Shown: in pieces, positions 8,441-17,785 of the stretch
Position numbering within the stretch: the stretch's first letter is position 1
How the letters are laid out: the number at the start of each line of letters is the position of its first letter
Source: Accumulibacter sp.
GTDB lineage: Bacteria > Pseudomonadota > Gammaproteobacteria > Burkholderiales > Rhodocyclaceae
Direction of reading: 5' to 3'
Assembly: GCA_024235695.1 (NCBI GenBank)
Contig: JACKLX010000021.1
Location: 1 to 54,483, forward strand
Length of the DNA stretch: 54,483 bases
Program-made: the position numbers and the translations under genes
Notes under the pieces: generated by a model
Seen by the model: only the letters and a program-made list of their open reading frames with translations
Told to the model about the DNA's origin: nothing
Databases searched by the model: none

Positions 8441-9385
8441 TCAGTCTTCGATCCGCAACTGCTCCAGGTCGAGAACCAGAAAACGCGCACTGCGGCCATG
8501 CTTCCTGTTGCCGTCGTCGCTGACGATGACCAGGTGCGGCTGGCCGCCGATCACCGCCGGGCAAAGGCCTTCGGCGTGCTCGAATCCCGCCAGACCGGCG
8601 ACGCTGACCCGACGGGCGCGATCGGCGCGATCGCCGCTCCAGAACCAGAGTTCGAACGGCGCCCGGCTGCGTGCGATCGGCCCGCCGATCAGCAGGTAAC
8701 CGGCGAGTCGGGGAATGTAGGACATGCCGCGAATGCCGTTGCCGCCGAGGTCCAGCGTCGTCAGCGTCGCGCCGATCAGCGGTTCGGCCGCCGCTTCGAA
8801 GACCGCCTGCGGGTTTTCGATGGTAGCAATGAGCGCCTGTCGATCGAGCAACGGACTGCGTAATCCCACCAGCAGGCGAGTCTGATCGGCGCTCATCGTC
8901 AAGGCTTCGATATTCAGGCCGCCGTCTTTCTTCACGTCGAGAATCGCGGCGGCGGCAGCAAGAACCGGATGATCGGCGATCAGCGCCCGTTTGAGGCCGG
9001 AGGTCACCATCGGCTCGGCGATCCGGTCGCCCTCGACGCGAAAACGTACCAGTCGTTCCCGCGACGCCTTTTCGCAACCGGCGCCGTCGCGCGAATGCGA
9101 GGTGATCGCGTAGACGTAGCCGGCGTGATCGACGGCAACACCTTCGAGGTCATCAAGGTCCCAGAAGTCGTCGCCGGAGTCCTGCAGCCCGGACGGGCGC
9201 AGGGCCGTGCAGCGCACGCTGCCGTCGCGATCGATGTCGATCACGCTCAGCGCCTGCTGCGGTTCATCCTCGACGACAATGAAGCGTCCGTCGGGCAACT
9301 GCTGGATGCCGGACGGCTCGTAGGTGCCGATCAGCGGCAGGAAGGCGGGGTTGTTTGCAAGAGCCAGGGAACGATATCCGGTCAT
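8441..9385 (-). CDS. DUF3616-like beta-propeller protein
   Basis: A protein of 314 residues matching the DUF3616 type, predicted to be a soluble six-bladed propeller. Recognisable segments are EPSGIQQLPDGRFIVVEDE near the N-terminus, DLEGVAVDHAGYVYAITSHSR about residue 98, GGLNIEALTMSADQTRLLVGLRSPL about 160 and FEHAEGLCPAVIGGQPHLVIVSDDG near the C-terminus. The frame is open about 70 residues further upstream, but that extension is Arg/Pro-rich and non-conserved in character, so the ATG at 9385 is preferred. No signal peptide is evident from that start. Function is unknown. The gene is convergent with tRNA-Ser and neighbours insertion-sequence debris. Confidence 0.75.
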   Translation of the reverse strand: MTGYRSLALANNPAFLPLIGTYEPSGIQQLPDGRFIVVEDEPQQALSVIDIDRDGSVRCTALRPSGLQDSGDDFWDLDDLEGVAVDHAGYVYAITSHSRDGAGCEKASRERLVRFRVEGDRIAEPMVTSGLKRALIADHPVLAAAAAILDVKKDGGLNIEALTMSADQTRLLVGLRSPLLDRQALIATIENPQAVFEAAAEPLIGATLTTLDLGGNGIRGMSYIPRLAGYLLIGGPIARSRAPFELWFWSGDRADRARRVSVAGLAGFEHAEGLCPAVIGGQPHLVIVSDDGNRKHGRSARFLVLDLEQLRIED

Positions 9386-9494
9386 CGACGAATGGGAAGG
9401 AACGCCAGGGAGCGTACCAAGCCAGTCGGAAGTATCTCCGGCTCGGGCGGTTGCGGTCAACCGTGCCTGCCCGTCACTGAATGGAGGTCGTTCA

Positions 9495-9859
9495 GCCGCC
9501 AGGCGGCCAATCGGCGAGCAAATGAACGGCCAAGTCCCTGGCGGTTTCCCGGTCGATCTTCTTGCGGAAGGCCAAGCATTCCTGATGCCGGTGCTGCTCG
9601 GCAATGGTCGTGATCAGTTTGCCTTCCAGATAGTCCAGTGCCGCAAACAGCGTGAGGGTGCCGTGACCGATGTGGTCATCAGTTGCGCGGTTCTGATGTG
9701 GCCGATGCCCAATGGCAACCCGGGTTGGGTGCGCTCCACCGCCTGACACTGCGACTTCTCATCACAGCACAAGAGCAAGGCTTTCTCCGGCGGATCCAGT
9801 TCCCGGGCCTCTTCCGCATCGAGCACAATCGCCGTCCTCGGCATCGCTCTGCCCTCCAC
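9495..9859 (-). pseudogene. IS630-family transposase fragment (DDE domain), frameshifted
   Basis: The minus strand encodes the core of an IS630/Tc1-type DDE transposase in two frames. The first runs DPPEKALLLCCDEKSQ ... ERTQPGLPLGIGHIRT and contains the first catalytic Asp (CDEKSQ). The second continues HGTLTLFAALDYLEGKLITTIAEQHRHQE ... DRETARDLAVHLLAD. The frame changes near 9690, and the frame ends at the second catalytic Asp, where the family normally continues ADNYATHKH. Recognisable homology begins at about 9800 (DPPE); the residues before that are not transposase-like. The element is therefore dead: it lacks the N-terminal helix-turn-helix and the C-terminal third. Confidence 0.75.
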
Positions 9860-9950
9860 TCAGCAAGATGCCTGAAGCATAGGCCACCGGTGAATGGGAG
9901 TGGCGGCAGGGGCGGAACGGACCACGCAGAGCACACCCGCAGCGGCGCCG

Positions 9951-10112
9951 CACTGGAGCACCCGCAAGAAGACCACCGAGCTGGGCGTCAGCGCGGCGGC
10001 CGGCATTTCACGCCACTGGCGCGCCAACTGCTGGCAGTCTCACCTGGCGCGTGGCTGCAAGCTTCCTTGCGCCCCCTGGTTGGTCAAGCAACTCGAAGCT
10101 GGCGCAGGCGTG
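9951..10112 (+). pseudogene. IS630-family transposase fragment (HTH part), opposite strand
   Basis: On the plus strand a short frame reads HWSTRKKTTELGVSAAAGISRHWRANC ... HLARGCKL ... LVKQLEAGAG. This resembles the DNA-binding helix-turn-helix and linker of IS630 transposases (HWSTR...LGVS..ISRHWRA.GL.PHL.RGFK). It is the part missing from the DDE fragment at 9495-9859 but lies in the opposite orientation, so the two pieces are head to head. Either an internal inversion broke one copy or two different copies decayed here. No terminal inverted repeats were identified. Confidence 0.55.
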
Positions 10113-10178
10113 TCCATGTCGCGGACAATCACCCGCGCCGATTTGCCGCGTCGATAGCAGACCGAAAGCAATAGTGGG

Positions 10179-11876
10179 CTAGTTCCCCGTCGGCAGCGGG
10201 ATGCTGACGCCTTCCTTGTCCAGCGCATCGCGCACGAACTTGAAGCGCTCGTACTGCGACAGCGTGATCGGCCCCGTGTAGGCCTCGCTCTGCGGCTTGC
10301 GCGGCGGGTACTGCACGTAGGTCTTCATCAGGGCCTTGATCTCGGCGCTGATCGTCACCAGCGTCCAGGTGCGCTCGGTCCAGTTGTTCATGAACAGGTC
10401 GTAGCGCTCCTGGGGGTCCTGCCACAGGTCGAAGACCTGCGGCACCGTGGCTGCGTACTTTTCCGCGCCCTTCCAGCCGAGGTTGCTGTCGACCGCGAGC
10501 GCGCCGGTGGCCTGCCCGTTGTCGCCGCGCAGGTTGAACACTGCCTTGTAGTTGCCGACGCGTGTTGCGCCCGGCGTCAGCTCGTTCTCGGTGAAGTAGA
10601 ACCAGGCCTTGCGCGGGTTCTTGCCGGTGCCGAACAGTACCGGCGAGATATCGTAGCTGTCGAAGATGATCGGCTTGCCCTCGCGGTCGTTCTTCGGCAG
10701 CGGCACGCCGCCGACGGCGGCGAAGGTCGCCATCAGATCCAGCCCGCCGACGAGGTCGTGGTTGCGCGCGCCGGCCTTGATCTTGCCCGGCCAGATCGCG
10801 ATTGCCGGCACGCGGTTGCCGCCTTCGCGCACCGTGCCCTTGGTGCCGCGCAGCGGCGTATAGCCAGCGTCGGGGTAGACGTCCTGCCAGGCGCCGTTGT
10901 CGGTGGTGTAGAAGACCAGCGTGTTCTTGTCGAGGCCGAGCGCGCGCAGCTTGTCCATGATGCGGCCGATGCGCGTGTCGAGCTCGACCACCGAGTCGGC
11001 GTACTTGCTCTTCGACAGCGACTTGTGCTCGAACTCGGGTGCCGGCATGTTCGGCTGGTGCACCTTCATAAAGTTGACGTTGATGAAGAAGGGTTTGGAC
11101 GGGTCCTTCGCCGCGGTGTCGAGGAACTCGAGCGCGGCCTTCTCGACGTAGCCGTCGAAGAACGGGATGCCGACCACGCCGCCGGGGTAGGTCACGCCGT
11201 GCAGCGTAACCGGCGTGCCCGGCTCGTTGACGTACTGGCCGTTGATCTTGAAGTCCTCCTTGGCCTTCTCGCCGGCCTTGCCCGACAGCGAGCCGATCGT
11301 TACCTTCTGGAACATCGCCCGCAGCTCCGGATCCATGTCCGGGAACCAGGTCGGATCGCCGTAGGTGTAGGCGTTGAGGTGGTACAGCCCGACGTACTTC
11401 ATGACGTCGTAGCCCTGCGCGTTGGGCAGCGCGTAGTCGGCCTCGCCGAGGTGTCACTTGCCGGTAAAGTAGGTCTGGTAACCACCTTGCTTGAGCACCG
11501 AGGCCAGCGTCCACTCGGCCGCCGGCAGGCCGCCGCCCTGGCCCTGGAAGGCGACGGTGGTCATGCCGCTGCGGTTGGGGATGCGGCCGGTCTGCATCGC
11601 GGCGCGGCCCGGCGTGCAGCTCGGCTGCGCGTAGAACGAGAAGAAGGTCGTCCCCTCGTTTGCCATGCGGTCGATGTTCGGTGTGGGCATGCCGCGTCCC
11701 TCGCCGCCGCCGTAGGGGCCGAGGTCGCCGTAGCCGGTATCGTCAGAGACGATAAAAAGGATGTTGGGCTTCGCCTGGGCGACGGCAAGGGCGGGTGCGA
11801 TTGCCAACAGGAATGTCGCCAGCACGGTTGCCAGGAATGATCCGTTCTTGTTCAAGGGACAAGTCTCCAAGGTCAT
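10179..11876 (-). pseudogene. periplasmic sulfatase interrupted by an in-frame TGA
   Basis: Type I sulfatase (alkaline-phosphatase superfamily) of 565 codons. The N-terminus has a signal peptide (SFLATVLATFLLAIAPALAVAQA). Next come the metal-binding motif PNILFIVSDDTGYGD (Asp45, Asp46) and the formylglycine motif C-T-P-G-R at residues 87-91, where Cys87 would be oxidised for catalysis. Codon 141 (11454-11456) is TGA inside the family motif G-K-W-H-L-G-E, so TGG for Trp has become a stop by one base change. The same frame then continues uninterrupted to residue 565 through PFFINVNFMKVHQPN and VFYTTDNGAW. If read literally, translation stops before most of the active site. It lies 26 bases after the HAD phosphatase, probably in the same operon. 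Confidence 0.85.
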
Positions 11877-11902
11877 GGTTGATCGATAGAGGGCCGATGA
11901 TT

Positions 11903-12952
11903 CTATTTCTTGGCCGGGTTCTTCGTCTCTGGCTGGAAAGAGAAAACCCGCTGCCAGTCGTTCTTCATGCTGATGACAACCCAGCCCTTCTGCTTTGCCT
12001 CGGCCATCAGCGAGGCAGAAAACGTTCCGAACTTGGTATCGGGCAAGCCGTTGGCAGGGCCGTAGGCATATTCGCGTTCGGCATCGTCGTGCAGCACGAG
12101 CATCATCAGCCGCGCCCCCTTGCCGGCCCCGGTCCATTCGAGCATCTCGCGGTCGCCGTCGGAATTGCCGAAGGCCGCGACCGGTCGCCTGCCGATGAAC
12201 GTATTGATGCCGATCGCCTTGCCGGTCTTGTCATCGATGAAGTTTATCTCCGGCAGGCGTGTCAGCACCGGCTTGCCTTCCTTCATCTCGTACTTGGTCT
12301 TGATGCTCGAACCGATGACCTGCTCGGGCGGGATCCCGTAGACGGCCTCGGTGATCGGTCGCATGAACTCGATGCCGCCGCCGGATACGATATAGGTCTT
12401 GAAACCATTGGATCGCAGGTAGGCCAGCAGTTCGAGCATCGGCTGGTACGTCAGCTAGGTATAGGGCTTCTTGAAACGCGGATGGCGCGCCGTCTTGAAC
12501 CAGTCGCTGACGATCGCCTCGAACTCCGCTGTGCTCATGCCGGCGTGCGAGGCCATGACCAATTCGAGCAGGCCTTTTTCGCCCGCCGCCGCCAGCGCTT
12601 CGAGGTCATTGCCGAGCACCGCCTTGAAGGGCTGCTGGGTCTTCCACTCCGGGTGCTGCGGTGCAAGTTCCCTGATCCGGTCCAGTGCGAAGGCCAGCTG
12701 GGTATACATCGGATGCTCCGTCCACAGCGTGCCATCGTTGTCGAAGGTGGCGATGCGCTCCGCGGGCGGTACGAATCCGGCGCTCGCCTTGTCGGTGGCC
12801 GTTTGCACGAACTTGACGATCGCCTGCCTGGCCGGTCCCTCGCGCCACGAAGGCAGAGGATCGGTGGTGGCTGCGGCTGCCGGGGTCGACAATGCAAGGT
12901 GGCCAGCCAATGCCAGCACGGCCACGAGAAAATTGCGTAGGCGGGTCTGCAT
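11903..12952 (-). pseudogene. secreted HAD-family phosphatase interrupted by an in-frame TAG
   Basis: A 349-codon haloacid-dehalogenase-type hydrolase resembling phosphoserine phosphatase, with an N-terminal signal peptide (NFLVAVLALAGHLALSTPAAAA). Motif I is FDNDGTLW, with Asp71 the nucleophile and Asp73 the acid/base. Motif II is YIVSGGG, and motif III/IV is AFGNSDGDREML. Codon 166 (12455-12457) is TAG between PYT and LTYQPMLELLAYL. Relatives commonly have a Glu there (PYTELVYQPM), so GAG to TAG is the simplest explanation. Both halves are otherwise intact and in the same frame. It precedes the sulfatase, which has its own stop. Together the pair may once have released sulfate and phosphate from periplasmic substrates. 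Confidence 0.82.
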
Positions 12953-13494
12953 TTCAGCTTCTCCCTGCTCATACAGTTGTGTTCAGCGCATGCGCACGTC
13001 GCGTGTTTTTCTTGAGCGAAGGAATCTAGCACAGCGTTTATGATCGCGGCAACAGCCCGACGCTCACGAAATCTGAGCTTTTTTCGCGCACTGAAAGGGA
13101 TTCGGGAGGTGCACAGCCGCAGGCGGTGTGCGCCCTGCAGGTGGCGGTCGAAGGGCGCGCGTCGAAGGATGGAGACGTTCTTGCGTTGATGGATGCGCTT
13201 GACCCAGCTCCGAGGGGCACCATGCTGTGGGGTGGCAGCAGCAAGTGCGGTATCGCGCTTACCGCCGTGGAGACGGGTGCTTGCGCGTGTCGAACACGGT
13301 CAGGTCGTCGTCTTTCGTCACTGATCGCTGTCAACGTCGTTGCGGTCAGGGCGCGACCCGGGCGACGCGGGCGAGGCAGCAAGCGGATCGGCGGCTGACG
13401 AGCCAGCAAAGACCGGCGCTGCCGCGCCTTCAGGAGGCCGCAGGCTCGCCCGGTGGAACTGTTTTCCTCGACGCCGAGGGTTTGCTCGACTTGC
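12953..13494. other. intergenic region with possible promoter for the HAD gene
   Basis: No convincing gene is seen in these 540 bases. On the minus strand a weak promoter can be proposed: TTGCCG (13047-13052) and TAGATT (13023-13028), spaced by 18 bases. It would drive the HAD/sulfatase pair, whose ribosome site AGGGAGAAG lies just before the ATG at 12952. Each hexamer matches only four of six consensus bases. Confidence 0.3.
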
Positions 13495-15651
13495 CTAGCC
13501 GCGGCGCCAGGCGTGGAAGCGCGCCACCCACGCGAGCAGCTTCTGTGGCGCGTGCGCCTTCTTCCAGTTGCCGGCGACGTACTTGTTCGCTTCGGCGAGC
13601 GTCGGGTAGATGTGAATGGTGCCGAGGATCTTGTTCAGGCCGATGCCGTGGCGCATCGCCAGGACGTACTCGGCGATCAGGTCGCCACCGTGTTCGCCGA
13701 CGATCGTCACGCCCAGGATGCGGTCCTTGCCGGGGACGGTGAGCACCTTGATGAAGCCGTGCGCTTCGCCGTCGGCGATCGCCCGGTCGAGGTCGTCGAG
13801 GCCGTAAACGGTCACTTCGTAGGGGATGTTGCGCTCCCTCGCCTCGCTTTCGTTGATCCCGACGCGCGCCACTTCGGGTTCGACGAAGGTCGACCAGGGG
13901 ATCACCGAATAGTCGGCGCGGAATTTGCGGAAGGGGTCGAAAAGCGCGTTGACCGCCGCGTACCAGGCCTGGTGCGCCGCGGTGTGGGTGAACTGGAATG
14001 GCCCGGCGACGTCGCCGGCGGCGTAGATGTTCGGGTATCTGGTCTGCAGGAATTCGTTGGTCTCGACCGTTCGCGTCGCAGCGATGCCGAGATCCTCGAG
14101 GCCGTAACCATGCAGATTGGCGACCCGGCCGACGGCGACCAGCAGCGCATCGAAGGCGATGCGCACCTCGCGGGCCGGTTCCTGGCTACGATCCTCGGCG
14201 ATCAGGATCTTCTCGCCGCCCTCGACGACGAAGGCCATGGCCTGATGGCTGACCAGCACGGTGATGCCTTCGGCACGGAAGCGCTGGATCACCATTTCCG
14301 ACACCTCGGGGTCCTCGCGAACCATGATCCGGGGTGCCTGCTGTACCTGCGTCACCTGCGAACCGAAGCGGGCGAAGGCCTGCGTCAGCTCGCAACCGAT
14401 CGGACCGCCGCCGAGCACCAGCAGCCGCTTGGGCAGTTCGCGCAGATCCCAGACGGTGTCCGAGGTCAGGAAGCCGACCTCATCGAGACCAGGCAGCGGC
14501 GGCACGAAGGGGCGGCCGCCAGTGGCGATGACGATGCTGCGGGTGCTCAGACGCTCGCTCTCGCCGCTGTTGCGAACGACCTCCACCTCCCACGGCGAGA
14601 CGATCCTGGCGCTTCCCTCGATCACCTCGACGCCCAGCCCGGTGTAGCGCTCGACCGAATCGTGCGGTTCGACGGTCTTGATGATTCGCTGCACGCGCTC
14701 CATCACTTCCGCAAAATCGAACTCCGCCCGGGCGTCGCGGATACCGAACTCCGGCGAGCGCTGCACGTGCGACAGCAGCTTGGCCGAACGGATCAACGCC
14801 TTGGAGGGCACGCAGCCGGTATTCAGGCAGTCGCCGCCGAGCTTGTGCTTCTCGACCAGGGTCACCTTCGCCTTGACCGCCGCGGCGATGTAGGCGGTGA
14901 CCAGCCCGGCCGAGCCGGCACCGATGACCACCAGGTTGCGGTCGAATCGCGTCGGTTTCTGCCAGCCCGCATAGACCTTGCGGGCGGCCAGCGTCTCGAC
15001 GATTTTCTTGGCGATCAGCGGAAAAACGCCGAGCAGCGCAAATGAGCCGAGCAGGCCCGGCGAGAGGATGCCGGACAGCGAATCGATCTTCGCCAGCTGC
15101 GTGCCGGCATTCACATAAACCAGCGTGCCGGCAAGCATGCCGAGCTGGCTGACCCAGTAGAAGGTGCGCGTCCTGATCGGCGTCAGACCCATCAGCAGGT
15201 TGATCACGAAGAAGGGGAAGACCGGCACCAGGCGGAGGGTGAACAGGTAGAAGCCGCCGTCCTTCTCGATGCCCGCGTTGATCGCCCGCAGGCGCTCGCC
15301 GAAGCGCTTCTGCACCCAGTCGCGCAGCAGGAAACGAGACGCCAGGAAGGCCAGCGTGGCGCCCAGCGACGAAGCGAATGAGACCAGCAGCAGGCCCCAG
15401 AGGAGTCCGAAGGCAGCGCCGCCGACCAGCGTCATCACCGCCGCGCCGGGCAGCGACAGGCCGGTGACCAGCACATAGGCGACGAAGAAAGCGAGCGCTG
15501 CCTTGAGCGGTTGCGCCGCGCGCCAGGCCTCGATCGCCTCCTGCTGGCCCTTGAAGTAGTCGAGGCTCAGGAAGCGGCCCAGATCGAACGCAAAATAGGC
15601 CAGCAGCAAGCCGGCCAGCGCGGCCAGCACAAATAGTCTTCGAATGTTCAT
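13495..15651 (-). CDS. TVP38/TMEM64 membrane domain fused to mercuric-reductase-like flavoprotein
   Basis: Fusion protein of 718 residues. Residues 1 to about 225 form a TVP38/TMEM64 (SNARE-associated, DedA-like) membrane domain with the family core GLSLPGAAVMTLVGGAAFGLLWG and FTLRLVPVFPFFVINLLMGLT. Residues about 238-710 are a class I pyridine nucleotide-disulfide oxidoreductase. The FAD site is VVIGAGSAGL (242-250), the redox-active pair is in GGDCLNTGCVPSK (Cys275, Cys280), the NAD(P)H site is LVLGGGPIGCE, the second FAD motif is NIYAAGDV, and the dimerisation domain ends with the HIYPTLAE catalytic His region. No metal-binding Cys pair is seen at the C-terminus, so a true mercuric reductase is unlikely. 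It probably couples a membrane component to NAD(P)H-dependent disulfide or quinone chemistry; the substrate is unknown. The ATG at 15651 begins the first membrane helix. Confidence 0.9.
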   Translation of the reverse strand: MNIRRLFVLAALAGLLLAYFAFDLGRFLSLDYFKGQQEAIEAWRAAQPLKAALAFFVAYVLVTGLSLPGAAVMTLVGGAAFGLLWGLLLVSFASSLGATLAFLASRFLLRDWVQKRFGERLRAINAGIEKDGGFYLFTLRLVPVFPFFVINLLMGLTPIRTRTFYWVSQLGMLAGTLVYVNAGTQLAKIDSLSGILSPGLLGSFALLGVFPLIAKKIVETLAARKVYAGWQKPTRFDRNLVVIGAGSAGLVTAYIAAAVKAKVTLVEKHKLGGDCLNTGCVPSKALIRSAKLLSHVQRSPEFGIRDARAEFDFAEVMERVQRIIKTVEPHDSVERYTGLGVEVIEGSARIVSPWEVEVVRNSGESERLSTRSIVIATGGRPFVPPLPGLDEVGFLTSDTVWDLRELPKRLLVLGGGPIGCELTQAFARFGSQVTQVQQAPRIMVREDPEVSEMVIQRFRAEGITVLVSHQAMAFVVEGGEKILIAEDRSQEPAREVRIAFDALLVAVGRVANLHGYGLEDLGIAATRTVETNEFLQTRYPNIYAAGDVAGPFQFTHTAAHQAWYAAVNALFDPFRKFRADYSVIPWSTFVEPEVARVGINESEARERNIPYEVTVYGLDDLDRAIADGEAHGFIKVLTVPGKDRILGVTIVGEHGGDLIAEYVLAMRHGIGLNKILGTIHIYPTLAEANKYVAGNWKKAHAPQKLLAWVARFHAWRRG

Positions 15652-15737
15652 CGCAGCCTTTCCGGTGGTTGCTGTGGTTGTCCGCGGAGCAGACCGCTCT
15701 GTACCACTCCGGACCGCTCGGCTGGCGGCCGACCTGG

Positions 15738-16436
15738 TCAGCTGCGCAGTTGCGGAACGAGCAGCGGCGGCAGTTGCGAGAGATCCCCGATCTCGCCGTC
15801 GGGCGCTGCCGGAATCCGCTCGGCGGCCTGCCCGAAGCGATTGCACCACAACACGCGAAAGCCGAAGGCCTTGGCCGAATAGGCGTCCCAGCCGTTCGAC
15901 GAGAGAAAGCAGATCGCCGCCGGCGCAAGCTGCAGGCGGTCGGCCGCCAGGCCGTAGACCGCCGGATGCGGCTTGAAGACGCCGACCTCCTCGACCGACA
16001 GGACAGCGTCGAAAACGCCGTCGAGCCCGCTGCGCTCGACTACCGCCGCGAGCATCGCCGGCGTTCCGTTCGAGAGAATCGCCAGCTTCATTCCCGCTGC
16101 CTTGAGCCGCTGCAGCGTCTCGGCCACCTCGGGGTAGGTGTCAAGCTGGAGGTAGAGATCCATCAGTCGCGCCCGCAAGCCGGGCCGCTCGATGTTCAGC
16201 GTCGCCAGCGAAAAATCGAGCGCGTCGCCGGTGACCTGCCAGAAATCGGCATGCCGACCGGCAAGGCCGCGCAGCCAGGTATATTGCAGCTGCTTCTGTC
16301 GCCAAAGGTCGGAAAGACGCTGCCAGTCGTCGCCAAGTTCGTCGCGTGCGGTCAACGCCGCGCTGTTGAAGTCGAAGAGCGTCCCGTAGGCATCGAAAAC
16401 GCAGGCTCCGACACCGTCCAGTTGCGGTTTTTCCAT
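15738..16436 (-). CDS. haloacid dehalogenase type II
   Basis: A 232-residue HAD-superfamily hydrolase of the L-2-haloacid dehalogenase group, which hydrolyses the carbon-halogen bond of 2-haloacids through an aspartyl ester. The nucleophile motif is CVFDAYGTLFD (Asp15), with the cap domain following. Motif II is LAILSNGTP, motif III is VFKPHPAVYG (Lys), and the C-terminal motif FLSSNGWDAYSAKAFGFRVLWCNR is diagnostic of type II dehalogenases. The gene lies 72 bases after the ArsS-like gene on the same strand and 86 bases before the flavoprotein, so a shared transcript is plausible. The natural substrate may be a different small acid or phosphate. Confidence 0.88.
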   Translation of the reverse strand: MEKPQLDGVGACVFDAYGTLFDFNSAALTARDELGDDWQRLSDLWRQKQLQYTWLRGLAGRHADFWQVTGDALDFSLATLNIERPGLRARLMDLYLQLDTYPEVAETLQRLKAAGMKLAILSNGTPAMLAAVVERSGLDGVFDAVLSVEEVGVFKPHPAVYGLAADRLQLAPAAICFLSSNGWDAYSAKAFGFRVLWCNRFGQAAERIPAAPDGEIGDLSQLPPLLVPQLRS

Positions 16437-16508
16437 GGTCTTTCCTTCCTTTGCCGGGAGAGTGGGGCGGCCGTAACGAAACAGGTTGGCACCGTGGCGG
16501 CCTGGCGA

Positions 16509-17507
16509 TCAGGCGCCGCAGCTGGGCGCCGCGGCGACCTCGTCGGCGAGCGCGCCACCGCAACTCGAACCCTGTCCCGCCGTGCAGCCGTAGCAGTGGT
16601 CGGCAACGCGGATCGGGCAGCCGTCGAGCGCCGCGGCGGTCACCTCGCTGATGTGCAGACGTCGGCGGCCTGGCGTGCCCAGCGGCAGACCGAGCTGCTG
16701 GTTGAAGTCGCAATCATGGAGGTAGCCCTGCCAGTCGATCGACAGCAGCTTGCGGCACATCACTTGCTCGAGGTTGTCGTCGCGGTGCGCGTCACGCAGT
16801 AGTTGCATGTAGCTGTTGAACTGTCCCCTGGAGATCAGCATCGATCCGAAGCGCTGGATCGGCATGTTGCTCAGGGTGAACAAGTCGTTGAAGGCGATGC
16901 CGAACTGGTCGCCAAGATGCTGGCGGTAGGCGGCGGCCAGCGGCGCCTGCGGTGGCGGCAGCGTCGGACCCTGCGGGTTGAACACCAGATTCAGCACCAG
17001 GCCACTGCCGGGCGCCGCGTAGCCCAGCGCGTTGAGGGTTTGCAGACCGCGGATGCTGCCGTCGAAGGTGCCCTTGCCGCGTTGTCGGTCGACGTTCTCT
17101 TCCAGATAGCACGGCAGCGAGGCGACCACTTCGACGCGGTGCGCGGCGAGAAAATCGGCCAGATCCTCCTGCCCGGGCTCCTCCAGGATCGTCAGATTGC
17201 AGCGGTCGATGACCCGCAGGCCGCGCTGCCGCCCGGCGATCACCAGCCAGCGGAAATGCGGGTTCAGCTCGGGTGCGCCGCCGGTCAGGTCGAGAACCTT
17301 GACCTCCGGGCTGGCATCGACGAACGCCAGCACCGCGTCGATGGTCTCGGCCGTCATTTCCTCCTTGCGCTGCGGGCCGGCGTTGACGTGGCAATGCAGG
17401 CAGCTCTGGTTGCAGCGGTAACCGAGATTGACCTGCAGCGTTTCGACGGAGCGGCGCTGCAGGGCCGGGAAGCTACTGATCGCCAGCAGGGGCAGGGTGG
17501 CGTGCAT
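16509..17507 (-). CDS. arsS: ArsS-like radical SAM protein (arsenosugar biosynthesis)
   Basis: Radical SAM enzyme of 332 residues. The iron-sulfur motif CxxxCxxC is CNQSCLHC (Cys32, Cys36, Cys39), preceded by VNLGYR and followed by LDLTGGAPELNPHFRWLV. The C-terminal half matches DUF3641, found in the ArsS group, with extra cysteines in YLHDCDFNQQLGLP, CPIRVADHCYGCTAG and the terminal GSSCGGAL and PSCGA. In this family ArsS is placed in arsenosugar synthesis after ArsM methylation. No arsM or other ars gene is in the window, so the exact substrate here is uncertain. The gene is upstream of the haloacid dehalogenase gene in the same direction. Confidence 0.85.
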   Translation of the reverse strand: MHATLPLLAISSFPALQRRSVETLQVNLGYRCNQSCLHCHVNAGPQRKEEMTAETIDAVLAFVDASPEVKVLDLTGGAPELNPHFRWLVIAGRQRGLRVIDRCNLTILEEPGQEDLADFLAAHRVEVVASLPCYLEENVDRQRGKGTFDGSIRGLQTLNALGYAAPGSGLVLNLVFNPQGPTLPPPQAPLAAAYRQHLGDQFGIAFNDLFTLSNMPIQRFGSMLISRGQFNSYMQLLRDAHRDDNLEQVMCRKLLSIDWQGYLHDCDFNQQLGLPLGTPGRRRLHISEVTAAALDGCPIRVADHCYGCTAGQGSSCGGALADEVAAAPSCGA

Positions 17508-17785
17508 GATGGGTGTTCTCCGGTTGATCCTTGCCCCTTGGTCGACCGTGGGCGATCTTTCCTTACACCGCCGGTCGGCAATCCGGCGAGGCGGGCCGCC
17601 ACTTCGACGGCAAGGCGGTCAGCATACGACATCGCGCGCCTTGGTGGCGGCGATCGGCTGACCGATACAGGCCAGCGAGCGGCACGAAGTCACCGTCGCT
17701 GTGCTTGCGGTTCCTGCCGGTCGAGCGCAAGACATGTCAAGCCCGGGTAGCGGCCTGTTGGCGACAGGTCGCCGCGGCGACCGGC

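Noticed and set aside
11454-12457. Alternative genetic code or selenocysteine to explain the two stops
   Set aside because: One is TGA and the other TAG, all other genes use standard stops, and the family residues at these sites are Trp and probably Glu.
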